Assembly (NCBI GenBank): GCA_018262135.1
Contig: JAGTSD010000131.1
Location: forward strand, 1 to 5,722
Length of the DNA stretch: 5,722 nt
Source of the DNA: Pseudomonadota bacterium
GTDB taxonomy: Bacteria > Pseudomonadota > Gammaproteobacteria > Competibacterales > Competibacteraceae
Direction: 5' to 3'
Part shown: piece after piece, positions 1 to 5,722 of the stretch
Layout: the number at the start of each line of letters is the position of its first letter
How positions within the stretch are numbered: the stretch's first letter is position 1
Position numbers and translations under genes: made by a program
Notes under the pieces: generated by a model
Databases searched by the model: none
What the model was told of the DNA's origin: nothing
The model's input: the letters and a program-made list of their open reading frames with translations, nothing else

Positions 1-2
1 TG

Positions 3-230
3 GACCGCCAGCGGTTCCGCGCCGCGCTGGAAGCGCGCGGCATCGGCACCGGCGTGTCCTACGAAGCGGCGCATTTGACGACGCTGTTCCGCCGTCATGG
101 TCATCGCGAGGGCGAATTGCCCAACACCGAGCGCATCGCCCGCGAAACGGTGACGCTGCCGCTGTTCCCAGCCATGACCCGCGCCGACGTAGAGCGGGTG
201 TGTGCGGCGGTCGGCGAGGTGTTGGCATGA
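3..230 (+). CDS. arnB: ArnB C-terminal end: UDP-4-amino-4-deoxy-L-arabinose--oxoglutarate aminotransferase (partial, 5' cut by window edge)
   Basis: Frame 3 is open from the window edge to TGA 228-230 and gives 75 residues. They include GIGTGVSYEAAHL and, further on, ELPNTERIARETVTLPLFPAMT, which match the C-terminal end of E. coli ArnB (GIGTGLHFRAAH ... LPNTE ... SLPLFPDMT). ArnB belongs to the DegT/DnrJ/EryC1/StrS family of PLP-dependent aminotransferases and converts UDP-Ara4-keto-pentose to UDP-L-Ara4N using glutamate, in the cytoplasm. The PLP-binding lysine and most of the protein lie upstream of the window, so activity cannot be judged. The stop codon overlaps the arnC start (ATGA), which suggests translational coupling. 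Another sugar aminotransferase of this family would have a similar tail, but the arnC, arnA and arnD genes that follow make ArnB by far the best reading. Confidence 0.93.
   Translation, partial: DRQRFRAALEARGIGTGVSYEAAHLTTLFRRHGHREGELPNTERIARETVTLPLFPAMTRADVERVCAAVGEVLA
216..219 (+). promoter_or_regulatory. Shine-Dalgarno site for arnC
   Basis: GAGG lies 7 bases upstream of ATG 227, inside the end of arnB. It supports ATG 227 as the arnC start over the in-frame GTG at 200, which would add nine residues (MCGGRRGVG) that the ArnC family does not have. Confidence 0.7.
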
Positions 231-1174
231 GCGATCCGCAACTCTCGGTCATCATTCCCGTCTACAACGAACAGGAGACGCTGTCGGTACTGTTCGCGCG
301 GCTCTATCCGGCGCTGGACGCACTGGGGGTACCCTACGAAGTGCTGTTCGTCAACGACGGCAGCCGCGACCGCTCGGCGGCGCTGCTGAAAGACCAGTTC
401 CTGGCCCGGCCCGACGTCACGCGGGTCATCCTGTTCAACGCCAATCACGGCCAGCACATGGCGATCATGGCCGGCTTCGAGTATTGCCGGGGCGAGCGGG
501 TGGTGACGCTGGACGCCGATTTGCAGAATCCGCCCGAGGAAATCGGCAAGCTGCTCGCCGCGATGGACCAGGGCCACGACTACGTCGGCAGCATCCGGCA
601 AACCCGGGAGGATAGCCTGTGGCGACATGCCGCCTCGCGGCTGATGAATCGGCTGCGGGAACGAATCACCCACATCAAGATGACCGATCAGGGTTGCATG
701 TTGCGCGCCTACAGCCGCTCCATCGTCAAGGCGCTTGTGGCGACGCACGAAGTCAGCACCTACATCCCGGCGCTGGCCTATACCTTCGCCACCTCCCCAA
801 CCGAGGTCACGGTCGCCCATGCCGAACGCGCCGCTGGCAAATCCAAATATCCGCTGTACAAGCTGATCCGGCTCAACTTCGACCTGGTGACCGGCTTTTC
901 GCTGGCGCCCTTGCAACTGTTCTCGCTGGTCGGAATCACCCTGTCGCTGGCCTCAGCGGCGTTCGTGGTCTATCTCGCCATTCGCCGGCTGGTCGTTGGT
1001 CCCGAAGCGGAGGGACTGTTCACCCTGTTCGGCATCAACTTCCTGCTGATGGGTATCCTGCTGTTCGGCATCGGCCTGCTGGGCGAGTACATCGGCCGCA
1101 TCTATCAACAAGTACGCCAGCGTCCGCGCTTTACCATTCAGGCGATTCTGGAACAGCGCAAAGAGGGGGAATGA
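227..1174 (+). CDS. arnC: ArnC: undecaprenyl-phosphate 4-deoxy-4-formamido-L-arabinose transferase
   Basis: This family-2 glycosyltransferase moves 4-formamido-L-arabinose from UDP to undecaprenyl phosphate on the cytoplasmic face of the inner membrane. The product is 315 residues; E. coli ArnC has 322. The GT2 core starts with LSVIIPVYNEQETL (residues 6-19), then FVNDGSRD (41-48) and the metal/nucleotide-binding DAD in TLDADLQNPPEEI (94-106, D96 and D98). RQTREDSLWRHAASRLMNRL (124-143) and DQGCMLRAY (154-162) match the ArnC pattern. Two membrane helices follow, at about 231-254 and 265-286, and then LLGEYIGRIYQQVRQRPRF, the usual tail of this polyprenyl-phosphate transferase group. ATG 227 is chosen for its GAGG site, its ATGA overlap with arnB and the family N-terminus. 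GtrB or DPM1-like enzymes share this architecture, but the motif match and the neighbours favour ArnC. Confidence 0.96.
   Translation: MSDPQLSVIIPVYNEQETLSVLFARLYPALDALGVPYEVLFVNDGSRDRSAALLKDQFLARPDVTRVILFNANHGQHMAIMAGFEYCRGERVVTLDADLQNPPEEIGKLLAAMDQGHDYVGSIRQTREDSLWRHAASRLMNRLRERITHIKMTDQGCMLRAYSRSIVKALVATHEVSTYIPALAYTFATSPTEVTVAHAERAAGKSKYPLYKLIRLNFDLVTGFSLAPLQLFSLVGITLSLASAAFVVYLAIRRLVVGPEAEGLFTLFGINFLLMGILLFGIGLLGEYIGRIYQQVRQRPRFTIQAILEQRKEGE
1163..1170 (+). promoter_or_regulatory. Shine-Dalgarno site for the formyltransferase gene
   Basis: GAGGGGGA lies 8 bases before ATG 1179 and inside the last codons of arnC. A closer ATG at 1171 overlaps the arnC stop but opens only a three-codon frame (Met-Lys-Arg-stop), so ATG 1179 is the start. 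Confidence 0.65.
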
Positions 1175-1178
1175 AACG

Positions 1179-2105
1179 ATGACCCGCGCCGTGGTGTTTG
1201 CCTATCACAATGTCGGAGTGCGCTGCCTCAAGGTCTTGCTGGCCCAAGGCATCAACGTAGCGCTGGTCGTGACGCACACCGACAACCCGAACGAACCCAT
1301 CTGGTTCGACAGCGTCGCCGCCACCGCCGTCGATTACGGCATTCCGATGATCTCGCCAGAGAATCCCAACATCCCGGAGGAGTTACGACGCATCCGCGAA
1401 CTGGCTCCCGATTTCCTGTTCTCGTTCTACTACCGGCAAATATTGACGCCGGAACTGCTCGCGATAGCATCACGCGGCGCGCTCAACATGCACGGTTCGC
1501 TGCTGCCGAAATACCGTGGCCGGGTTCCGATCAACTGGGCGATCATTCGCGGCGAGACCGAAACCGGGGCAACGCTGCATTACATGGAGGCGAAACCGGA
1601 CGCCGGCGACATCGTGGCCCAGACCGCTGTGCCCATCCTGCCCGACGATACGGCGCGGGAAGTGCTTGACAAGGTGACTGTAGCCGCCGAAATCACGCTG
1701 CATCAGGCACTGCCGGCACTGATTGCCGGCGACGCGCCACGCATCGCGCAGAATCTGCGTCAGGGCAGCTACTTCTCTGGTCGCAAGCCCGAGGACGGGC
1801 GCATCGACTGGACCGTATCAGCAGTGGGTGTTCATAACCTGGTGCGCGCGGTCGCCCCACCTTATCCGGGCGCATTCACCACTGTAGACGGCCAGCCGGC
1901 GCGGATTTTGCGCACCCGCCTGATTGAGGCAAGCGCGATCCGGATACCCGAACCCTTCCTCGAACTGGTCGGTGCCCGGCTGGTCGCTCGTTGCGCCGGC
2001 GGTGGTGCGCTGCAAGTCCTCGCACTGGAACTGGCCGGCGAACCTGCGACTACGGTATCACTAGTCGAGCGTCTCGGACCCGGCCCGTGGCGGCTCGGCG
2101 CCTGA
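1179..2105 (+). CDS. arnA: Stand-alone UDP-L-Ara4N formyltransferase (ArnA N-terminal-domain equivalent)
   Basis: The enzyme transfers a formyl group from 10-formyltetrahydrofolate to the 4-amino group of UDP-L-Ara4N in the cytoplasm. The 308-residue product covers only the formyltransferase half of the bifunctional E. coli ArnA (about 300 of 660 residues). The Formyl_trans_N domain runs from MTRAVVFAYHNVGVRCL to about residue 200. The catalytic triad of ArnA (Asn102, His104, Asp140 in E. coli) is present as N103 and H105 in LNMHGSLLPKYRGRVPINWA and D141 in KPDAGDIVAQ. A C-terminal OB-fold-like domain follows from about 205, with AVAPPYPGAF at 225-234. The start is 4 bp after the arnC stop. 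The decarboxylase half is the next gene, in the same frame but beyond two TGA codons. A formyltransferase for another amino sugar is possible on sequence alone; position within the arn genes argues for this role. The symbol arnA is used for the ArnA-type function, not for a fused protein. Confidence 0.93.
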   Translation: MTRAVVFAYHNVGVRCLKVLLAQGINVALVVTHTDNPNEPIWFDSVAATAVDYGIPMISPENPNIPEELRRIRELAPDFLFSFYYRQILTPELLAIASRGALNMHGSLLPKYRGRVPINWAIIRGETETGATLHYMEAKPDAGDIVAQTAVPILPDDTAREVLDKVTVAAEITLHQALPALIAGDAPRIAQNLRQGSYFSGRKPEDGRIDWTVSAVGVHNLVRAVAPPYPGAFTTVDGQPARILRTRLIEASAIRIPEPFLELVGARLVARCAGGGALQVLALELAGEPATTVSLVERLGPGPWRLGA

Positions 2106-2165
2106 AATTCCGTGCTGCACTCCCCCTGAACCCGTTTTCCGCAAACTTCCGAAATTTCCCATCCC
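2106..2165 (+). other. 60-bp spacer between the two ArnA halves
   Basis: This is the only gap over 50 bp in the complete arn part of the window; the other junctions overlap or are 4-6 bp apart. It is pyrimidine-rich and has no clear Shine-Dalgarno sequence before GTG 2166, no convincing -10/-35 pair and no hairpin with a T-run. Its length is 20 whole codons. Read in the frame shared by both flanking genes it holds a second stop (TGA 2127-2129) after the formyltransferase stop (TGA 2103-2105). Confidence 0.6.
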
Positions 2166-3209
2166 GTGAAAAAAATTCTCATCCTCGGCGTCAACGGCTT
2201 CATCGGCCATCACCTGTCCCAGCGCGTCTTGAGTGACACTGACTGGGAAATTCACGGCATGGACATGCAGGACGACCGCGTCCGCGACCTGATCGGCCAG
2301 CCGCGCTTTCACTTCTTCGAGGGGGACATCACCATCAACCGGGAGTGGATCGAATACCACGTCAAGAAATGTGACGTAGCGTTGCCACTGGTCGCCATCG
2401 CCACCCCCGCCACCTACGTGCGCGAGCCGCTGCGGGTATTCGAACTCGACTTCGAGGCCAACCTGCCGATCGTGCGGTCCTGCGTCAAATACCACAAGCG
2501 GCTGGTGTTTCCCTCGACCTCGGAAGTCTACGGCATGTCGGCGGACGCCGAGTTCGATCCCGATAACTCGCCGCTGGTCTACGGGCCGATCAACAAGCCA
2601 CGCTGGATCTACGCCTGCGCCAAGCAGATGATGGACCGGGTGATCTGGGCCTACGGCATGGAGCAGGGACTGGATTTCACCCTGTTCCGCCCCTTCAACT
2701 GGATCGGCGCCGGCCTCGATTCGATCAATACCCCCAAGGAAGGCAGTTCCCGGGTCATCACCCAGTTTCTGGGCCAAATCGCGCGGGGCGAGCCAATCAA
2801 GCTGGTGGATGGCGGCGCGCAGCGGCGTTCGTTTACCTATATTGATGACGGCATCAATGCCCTGCTCAAGATTATCGCCAACGAGCGGGGCGTGACGAGC
2901 GGCCAGATTTACAATATCGGCAATCCGCGCAACAACCTGTCGGTCCGCGAACTGGCGACCCGGATGCTGGAACTGGCGGCGGAGTACCCGGAATACCGCG
3001 ACAAGGCAGCCAGGGTGCAACTGATTGAAACCACCTCGGCGGACTATTACGGCCAAGGCTACCAGGACGTGCAACAGCGAGTGCCCAGGATCGAAAACAC
3101 TCGCGCTGATCTCGACTGGGAGCCAAAAGTGGCGATGGATGACGCGCTGCGGCGGATTTTCGAGGCCTATCGCGCCCACGTCGCCGACGCGGGCACCCTC
3201 GTTGATTGA
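2166..3209 (+). CDS. arnA: Stand-alone UDP-glucuronate oxidative decarboxylase (ArnA C-terminal-domain equivalent)
   Basis: The enzyme oxidises and decarboxylates UDP-glucuronate with NAD+ to UDP-4-keto-pentose, the first step specific to L-Ara4N synthesis. The 347-residue product is a short-chain dehydrogenase/epimerase-family protein matching the C-terminal half of E. coli ArnA almost throughout. The NAD-binding GVNGFIG is at 8-14. EWIEYHVKKCDVALPLVAIATP (60-81) closely follows the E. coli sequence. Catalytic residues are visible: S119 and E120 in FPSTSEVYGM (E. coli Ser433/Glu434), Y149 and K153 in KPRWIYACAK (Tyr463/Lys467), and R221 in GGAQRRSFTYIDDG (Arg619). YYGQGYQDVQQR (294-305) and LDWEPKVAMD (316-325) are also ArnA-like. 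The start is GTG 2166: the Rossmann motif begins seven codons later, so a downstream start is excluded, and TGA 2127 limits the upstream side. No clear ribosome binding site is seen. A UDP-xylose synthase is related, but the ArnA-specific segments make that unlikely. Confidence 0.94.
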   Translation: MKKILILGVNGFIGHHLSQRVLSDTDWEIHGMDMQDDRVRDLIGQPRFHFFEGDITINREWIEYHVKKCDVALPLVAIATPATYVREPLRVFELDFEANLPIVRSCVKYHKRLVFPSTSEVYGMSADAEFDPDNSPLVYGPINKPRWIYACAKQMMDRVIWAYGMEQGLDFTLFRPFNWIGAGLDSINTPKEGSSRVITQFLGQIARGEPIKLVDGGAQRRSFTYIDDGINALLKIIANERGVTSGQIYNIGNPRNNLSVRELATRMLELAAEYPEYRDKAARVQLIETTSADYYGQGYQDVQQRVPRIENTRADLDWEPKVAMDDALRRIFEAYRAHVADAGTLVD

Positions 3210-3215
3210 ATCGTG

Positions 3216-4193
3216 ATGGCTGCGCCCCCGCTGGCTCTTAAGGTTGACGTTGATACCTTGCGCGGGACGCTGGAGGGCGTACCGCGACTGGTGGAACTCT
3301 TCCAGCGCCATCGAACGGACGCGACCCTCCTGTTCAGCCTCGGTCCCGATCATACCGGCTGGGCGATCCGGCGGGTATTCCGGCGCGGCTTTCTCGGCAA
3401 GGTCAGACGCACTTCCGTGATCGAGCACTACGGGCTGAAGACCCTGCTCTACGGGACGCTGCTGCCCGGACCGGACATTGGCCGGCGCGCGGGCGACGTC
3501 ATGCGGCGGGTCCGCGACGCCGGATTCGAGACCGGCATTCATGCCTGGGACCATGTGTACTGGCAGGATCATGTCGCTGGCGCCGACCGCGAGTGGACGG
3601 TTCGTCAAATGCGGCAGGCGGTGGATCGTTACGCCGAAATTTTCGACGCGGCGGCGACCGTGCATGGCGCGGCCGGCTGGCAGATGAACGCTCATGCTTT
3701 GCGACTCACCGGAGAACTGGGCTTCGCCTGCTGCTCCGACTCGCGCGGAACCCATCCTTTCCTGCCGGTGGTGGACGGCGAGGCGATCCGCTGTCCCCAG
3801 TTTCCGACCACCCTGCCGACTCTGGATGAATTGATCGGCATGGCCGGGATCACGCCGGACAATGTCGCTGATCGCCTGCTGGCTATCACGGCAGCGCCCC
3901 CGGCTACAACCGGTCACGTCTTCACCCTGCACGCGGAACTCGAAGGCATGAAACTCTTGCCTGTTCTCGACCGGTTGCTGGCGGGCTGGCACGCTCAAGG
4001 CTACCAGCTCGGCGCGCTGCGGACGCTGGCCGGTGAAATACCCTCGGACGCCTTGCCGCGCCATGCGGTGGTTGACGGAACCGTACCCGGCCGTACCGGT
4101 ACGCTGTTGATGCAGGGACCGGCGATCTGGCGTTTCGCCAATACCCTTCAATCACCTTTTCCTTCCGTGCATTCCATGCCTTCCGTGGATTAA
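3216..4193 (+). CDS. arnD: ArnD: 4-deoxy-4-formamido-L-arabinose-phosphoundecaprenol deformylase
   Basis: The enzyme removes the formyl group from undecaprenyl-phosphate-linked Ara4-formyl-N, which makes the ArnC step irreversible. It belongs to the polysaccharide deacetylase (NodB-like) family. From ATG 3216 the product has 325 residues; E. coli ArnD has 296. Motifs follow ArnD: LKVDVDTLRGTLEGVPRL with metal-binding aspartates near 11-13, GIHAWDHVYWQ with H109 and H113, HGAAGWQMN (150-158), CCSDSRGTHPF, CPQFPTTLPTLDELIG, and LHAELEG with H239, the equivalent of E. coli catalytic His233. VPGRTGTL near 290-297 matches the end of the usual family region; the remaining residues form a tail absent from E. 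coli ArnD. A GTG directly before the ATG (3213) is an alternative start. The gene starts 6 bp after the decarboxylase and its TAA stop overlaps the next start (TAATG). Confidence 0.95.
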   Translation: MAAPPLALKVDVDTLRGTLEGVPRLVELFQRHRTDATLLFSLGPDHTGWAIRRVFRRGFLGKVRRTSVIEHYGLKTLLYGTLLPGPDIGRRAGDVMRRVRDAGFETGIHAWDHVYWQDHVAGADREWTVRQMRQAVDRYAEIFDAAATVHGAAGWQMNAHALRLTGELGFACCSDSRGTHPFLPVVDGEAIRCPQFPTTLPTLDELIGMAGITPDNVADRLLAITAAPPATTGHVFTLHAELEGMKLLPVLDRLLAGWHAQGYQLGALRTLAGEIPSDALPRHAVVDGTVPGRTGTLLMQGPAIWRFANTLQSPFPSVHSMPSVD

Positions 4194-4196
4194 TGG
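4161..4196 (+). repeat. Imperfect 18-bp tandem duplication at the arnD end / next-gene start
   Basis: Two adjacent 18-bp units, 4161-4178 and 4179-4196, both begin CCTTCCGTG and agree at 13 of 18 positions by hand count. The unit length is six codons, so the frame is kept and the arnD tail reads PSVHSM then PSVD-stop. The second unit contains the arnD stop and the start codon of the next gene. It may mark a small duplication during formation of the junction; chance is not excluded. Confidence 0.5.
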
Positions 4197-5629
4197 ACAA
4201 CGCCATGCGGTTTCCTGCGGATAAAATACTGATTGGCATATTGGCCCTGGCAGTGACGGCGGTTATCTTACTCTTCATCGCACTATCGTTTTTCAACTAT
4301 CCAGCCGCCGATGATTTCTGCTTTGCCGCCAAGGCCCGGGAATTGGGATTTCTCGAGGCGCAGGTATTCTGGTATGAACATTGGTCGGGGCGGTATAGCC
4401 TGAACTCGGTATGGACCGCCATCATGTCGTCGGGAGATATTGTCCAAATCTACCGTTATCCACCGGTTATCCTTCTGGTAACGACATGGTTGAGCTTTGC
4501 CTTTTTAACCAACAGAATCGCCCAAGGCCAAGTCTCAACTTCTTTCGCTCTCCTTCTTGGAGGGGTATGGACCATACTGTTCATTGCTGGCGCTCCTGAT
4601 CCTGCCCAGACCTTCTATTGGCTGGGGGGAAGCATCACTTATCAGATGGCAAACATTTTCCTGATCGTTCTGCTTGGACTGCTCGTCTGGCGGGAGACTA
4701 CGGCGAATAGCAATCCATTGCGGGCGTGGCTATTCGTGTTTTCCAGCCTGCTGGTCATCGCCACGGTCGGGGCGAACGAAGTTTCCCTGTTATTGACCGG
4801 GATGATTCTGGGCTGGGGTACGGTTCATGCTCTATGGACAAAGCGTGACTCACGCGCCTTCTGGGTGGGGTTGTTGCTGATCGCCATCGGCGCGGCGCTC
4901 GTCAGCGTGCTGGCGCCAGGCAATTACCAGCGTTATGCCGGCATCGGTGAGGATCATCAACTTCCGCGCCCGATGCCCTGGCTGGCGATGGTGCTCTATT
5001 TGCCCTGGGTAACGTTGCGGCTGTTGTATTGGCTTTCCAACCTGGGATTGTGGGCGTCGGCCTTCGTTCTGCTGGCTACCACATTTCCGGTGGCCAGAGC
5101 ATGGCTTTACAACAAAGGAAAATTTAACCGCCGTTTTTTAATCCTGCCGGCGTTATGGATCGCAGCCATCTTCATTCTCAACGCGCCTGGTTTTCTGATT
5201 AACCGATACCCCTTGCCCGAAAGAGCCGAGAGCGTCGTCTGGCTCTTTTTTCTGCTCGGCTGGTATCCTTCCTTTATTATTTTCGCCCATTTTCTGGTGG
5301 ACGAAAAAATTCAAACTGCCGACCACCGTCTGATTCCACTGGCGATGGTTTTGTTAATCATCAGCCTGTTGGGAACGCCGAATATCTTTGAAGCCTACAA
5401 GGATGTCTACCGGGGTTACCGCTATGACCAGGAAATGCGCCAGCGATTTAGCACCATCCAGGCTGGTAAAAATCAGGGGAAAATAGATATTATCGTGGAC
5501 AGTCTTTCCAGACCTCCACGGACCTTGTTCGCCACCGATCTTGCAACCGATCCGAATAATTTTCGAAATCAGTGCATGCGCGAGTATTACGAAGTCAAGT
5601 CCATCAAACTGGGCACCTCCACTAAATAA
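4193..5629 (+). CDS. Polytopic membrane protein, DUF6056-like, probable GT-C-type glycosyltransferase in the ArnT position
   Basis: The 478-residue product has about 11-12 hydrophobic segments, roughly at 12-34, 88-107, 117-133, 150-166, 177-193, 197-214, 222-240, 262-282, 285-301, 314-331, 346-368 and 380-395, followed by an 80-residue soluble tail. Just after the first helix comes PAADDFCFA (D40, D41), then WSGRY (64-68), FYWLGG (141-146), NEVS (195-198), APGNYQR (241-247) and RYPLPERAE (338-346). The tail ends with ATDPNNFRNQCMREYYEVKSI. From memory this set fits DUF6056-like membrane proteins found in surface-polysaccharide loci. The paired acidic residues in the first extracytoplasmic loop resemble the catalytic position of GT-C enzymes that use polyprenyl-phosphate sugars. 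It does not look like ArnT: the TRLLWQPDETRYAEI-type segment is absent. Lying directly after arnD (TAATG), it could transfer L-Ara4N or another lipid-linked sugar; that is inference. ATG 4205 is an alternative start, with TGGA 7 bases upstream. GC is visibly lower than in the preceding genes. Confidence 0.85.
   Translation: MDNAMRFPADKILIGILALAVTAVILLFIALSFFNYPAADDFCFAAKARELGFLEAQVFWYEHWSGRYSLNSVWTAIMSSGDIVQIYRYPPVILLVTTWLSFAFLTNRIAQGQVSTSFALLLGGVWTILFIAGAPDPAQTFYWLGGSITYQMANIFLIVLLGLLVWRETTANSNPLRAWLFVFSSLLVIATVGANEVSLLLTGMILGWGTVHALWTKRDSRAFWVGLLLIAIGAALVSVLAPGNYQRYAGIGEDHQLPRPMPWLAMVLYLPWVTLRLLYWLSNLGLWASAFVLLATTFPVARAWLYNKGKFNRRFLILPALWIAAIFILNAPGFLINRYPLPERAESVVWLFFLLGWYPSFIIFAHFLVDEKIQTADHRLIPLAMVLLIISLLGTPNIFEAYKDVYRGYRYDQEMRQRFSTIQAGKNQGKIDIIVDSLSRPPRTLFATDLATDPNNFRNQCMREYYEVKSIKLGTSTK
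5220..5251 (+). terminator. Possible intragenic terminator-like hairpin with T-run
   Basis: AAAGAGCC (5220-5227) pairs perfectly with GGCTCTTT (5241-5248), and six T residues run through 5246-5251. The 13-base loop can pair three more bases (5229-5231 with 5238-5240). It lies inside the membrane-protein gene, where it encodes part of ERAESVVWLFF, so it may be coincidental or only partly active. Confidence 0.25.
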
Positions 5630-5663
5630 CCTCATGTTCCCTTGAAATCCATCCTGGAAACCC

Positions 5664-5722
5664 ATGACTCACAATACCCTGATTGACGCCGCTACCCTGT
5701 ACTCTCATCTCGACGATCCCCA
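5664..5722 (+). CDS. Probable rhodanese-type sulfurtransferase, N-terminal fragment (3' cut by window edge)
   Basis: Only 19 full codons are present: MTHNTLIDAATLYSHLDDP. The pattern of a short start, LI-x-A-x-x-L-x-x-HLDDP, is typical of the beginning of tandem-rhodanese sulfurtransferases such as thiosulfate or 3-mercaptopyruvate sulfurtransferases, where the first rhodanese domain opens with this phrase. The active-site cysteine and everything else lie beyond the window, so this is a family guess from a short match. ATG 5664 has GGAAA (5656-5660) just upstream, and the frame is closed by TGA 5643 with no other start between. The gap after the membrane-protein stop is 34 bp with no terminator, so co-transcription is possible, although no pathway link to L-Ara4N is known. 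Confidence 0.6.
   Translation, partial: MTHNTLIDAATLYSHLDDP

Noticed and set aside
200..226. GTG 200 as the arnC start
   Set aside because: It adds nine residues not found in ArnC and overlaps arnB by 31 bases. ATG 227 has a well-spaced GAGG and the common ATGA coupling.
101..916. Antisense open frame of 271 codons opposite arnB and arnC
   Set aside because: It is fully explained as the reverse-strand shadow of arnB and arnC; no motif supports it.
1171..1182. ATG overlapping the arnC stop as a start for the formyltransferase
   Set aside because: It is out of frame with the formyltransferase and stops after three codons.
2130..2165. Possible internal promoter in the spacer between the two ArnA halves
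   Set aside because: I found no -10 box with a matching -35 at 16-18 bp spacing; the A/T-rich bits around GAAATTTC are too weak to call.
4092..4103. Perfect 12-bp palindrome CGTACCGGTACG, preceded by a second copy of CCGTACC at 4081
   Set aside because: It lies within arnD codons for the conserved GR-x-G region, with no T-run or promoter nearby, so it is most simply a product of coding sequence.
2061..4151. Long antisense open frame of 696 codons across the decarboxylase and arnD genes
   Set aside because: It mirrors two well-supported genes on the + strand, has no recognisable domain and low-complexity Arg/Gly/His-rich composition, and is the expected shadow of GC-rich coding DNA.
4193..5629. 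Calling the last complete gene arnT
   Set aside because: ArnT-specific N-terminal motifs are missing, and the conserved segments seen (PAADDF, APGNYQR, DPNNFRNQC) belong to a different membrane family.

Overview
The window lies inside an L-Ara4N (4-amino-4-deoxy-L-arabinose) lipid A modification cluster, the arn/pmr pathway that gives polymyxin and cationic-peptide resistance. All genes are on the + strand. The pathway, the GC-rich coding style of the first four complete genes and their close match to the enterobacterial Arn proteins (compared from memory) point to a Gram-negative proteobacterium, most likely a GC-rich, non-enteric gammaproteobacterium or betaproteobacterium. The species cannot be fixed from this sequence.

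Layout: (1) 3-230, C-terminal end of ArnB, cut by the window edge. (2) 227-1174, ArnC, joined to arnB by an ATGA overlap. (3) 1179-2105, a stand-alone UDP-L-Ara4N formyltransferase equivalent to the N-terminal half of E. coli ArnA. (4) 2106-2165, a 60-bp spacer. (5) 2166-3209, a stand-alone UDP-glucuronate decarboxylase equivalent to the C-terminal half of ArnA. (6) 3216-4193, ArnD. (7) 4193-5629, a polytopic membrane protein joined to arnD by a TAATG overlap. It is not ArnT but resembles the DUF6056-like membrane proteins, probably a GT-C-type glycosyltransferase. (8) 5664 to the edge, the first 19 codons of a probable rhodanese-type sulfurtransferase. There is no gene-free stretch over 300 bases. 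No tRNA, rRNA, CRISPR, insertion sequence or attachment site was seen.

How the genes work together (established pathway): the decarboxylase oxidises UDP-glucuronate to UDP-Ara4-keto-pentose. ArnB transaminates it to UDP-L-Ara4N, and the formyltransferase N-formylates it. ArnC moves the formylated sugar to undecaprenyl phosphate on the inner membrane, and ArnD removes the formyl group. In the classical operon ArnE/ArnF then flip the lipid-linked sugar and ArnT transfers it to lipid A. None of those three is in this window; the position after arnD, where arnT usually sits, holds the unrelated membrane protein.

The points most worth a second look are: ArnA encoded as two genes in the same reading frame, separated by two in-frame TGA codons; the DUF6056-like protein in the ArnT position, with visibly lower GC; an 18-bp imperfect tandem duplication exactly at the arnD/membrane-protein junction; and a terminator-like hairpin with a T-run inside the membrane-protein gene.
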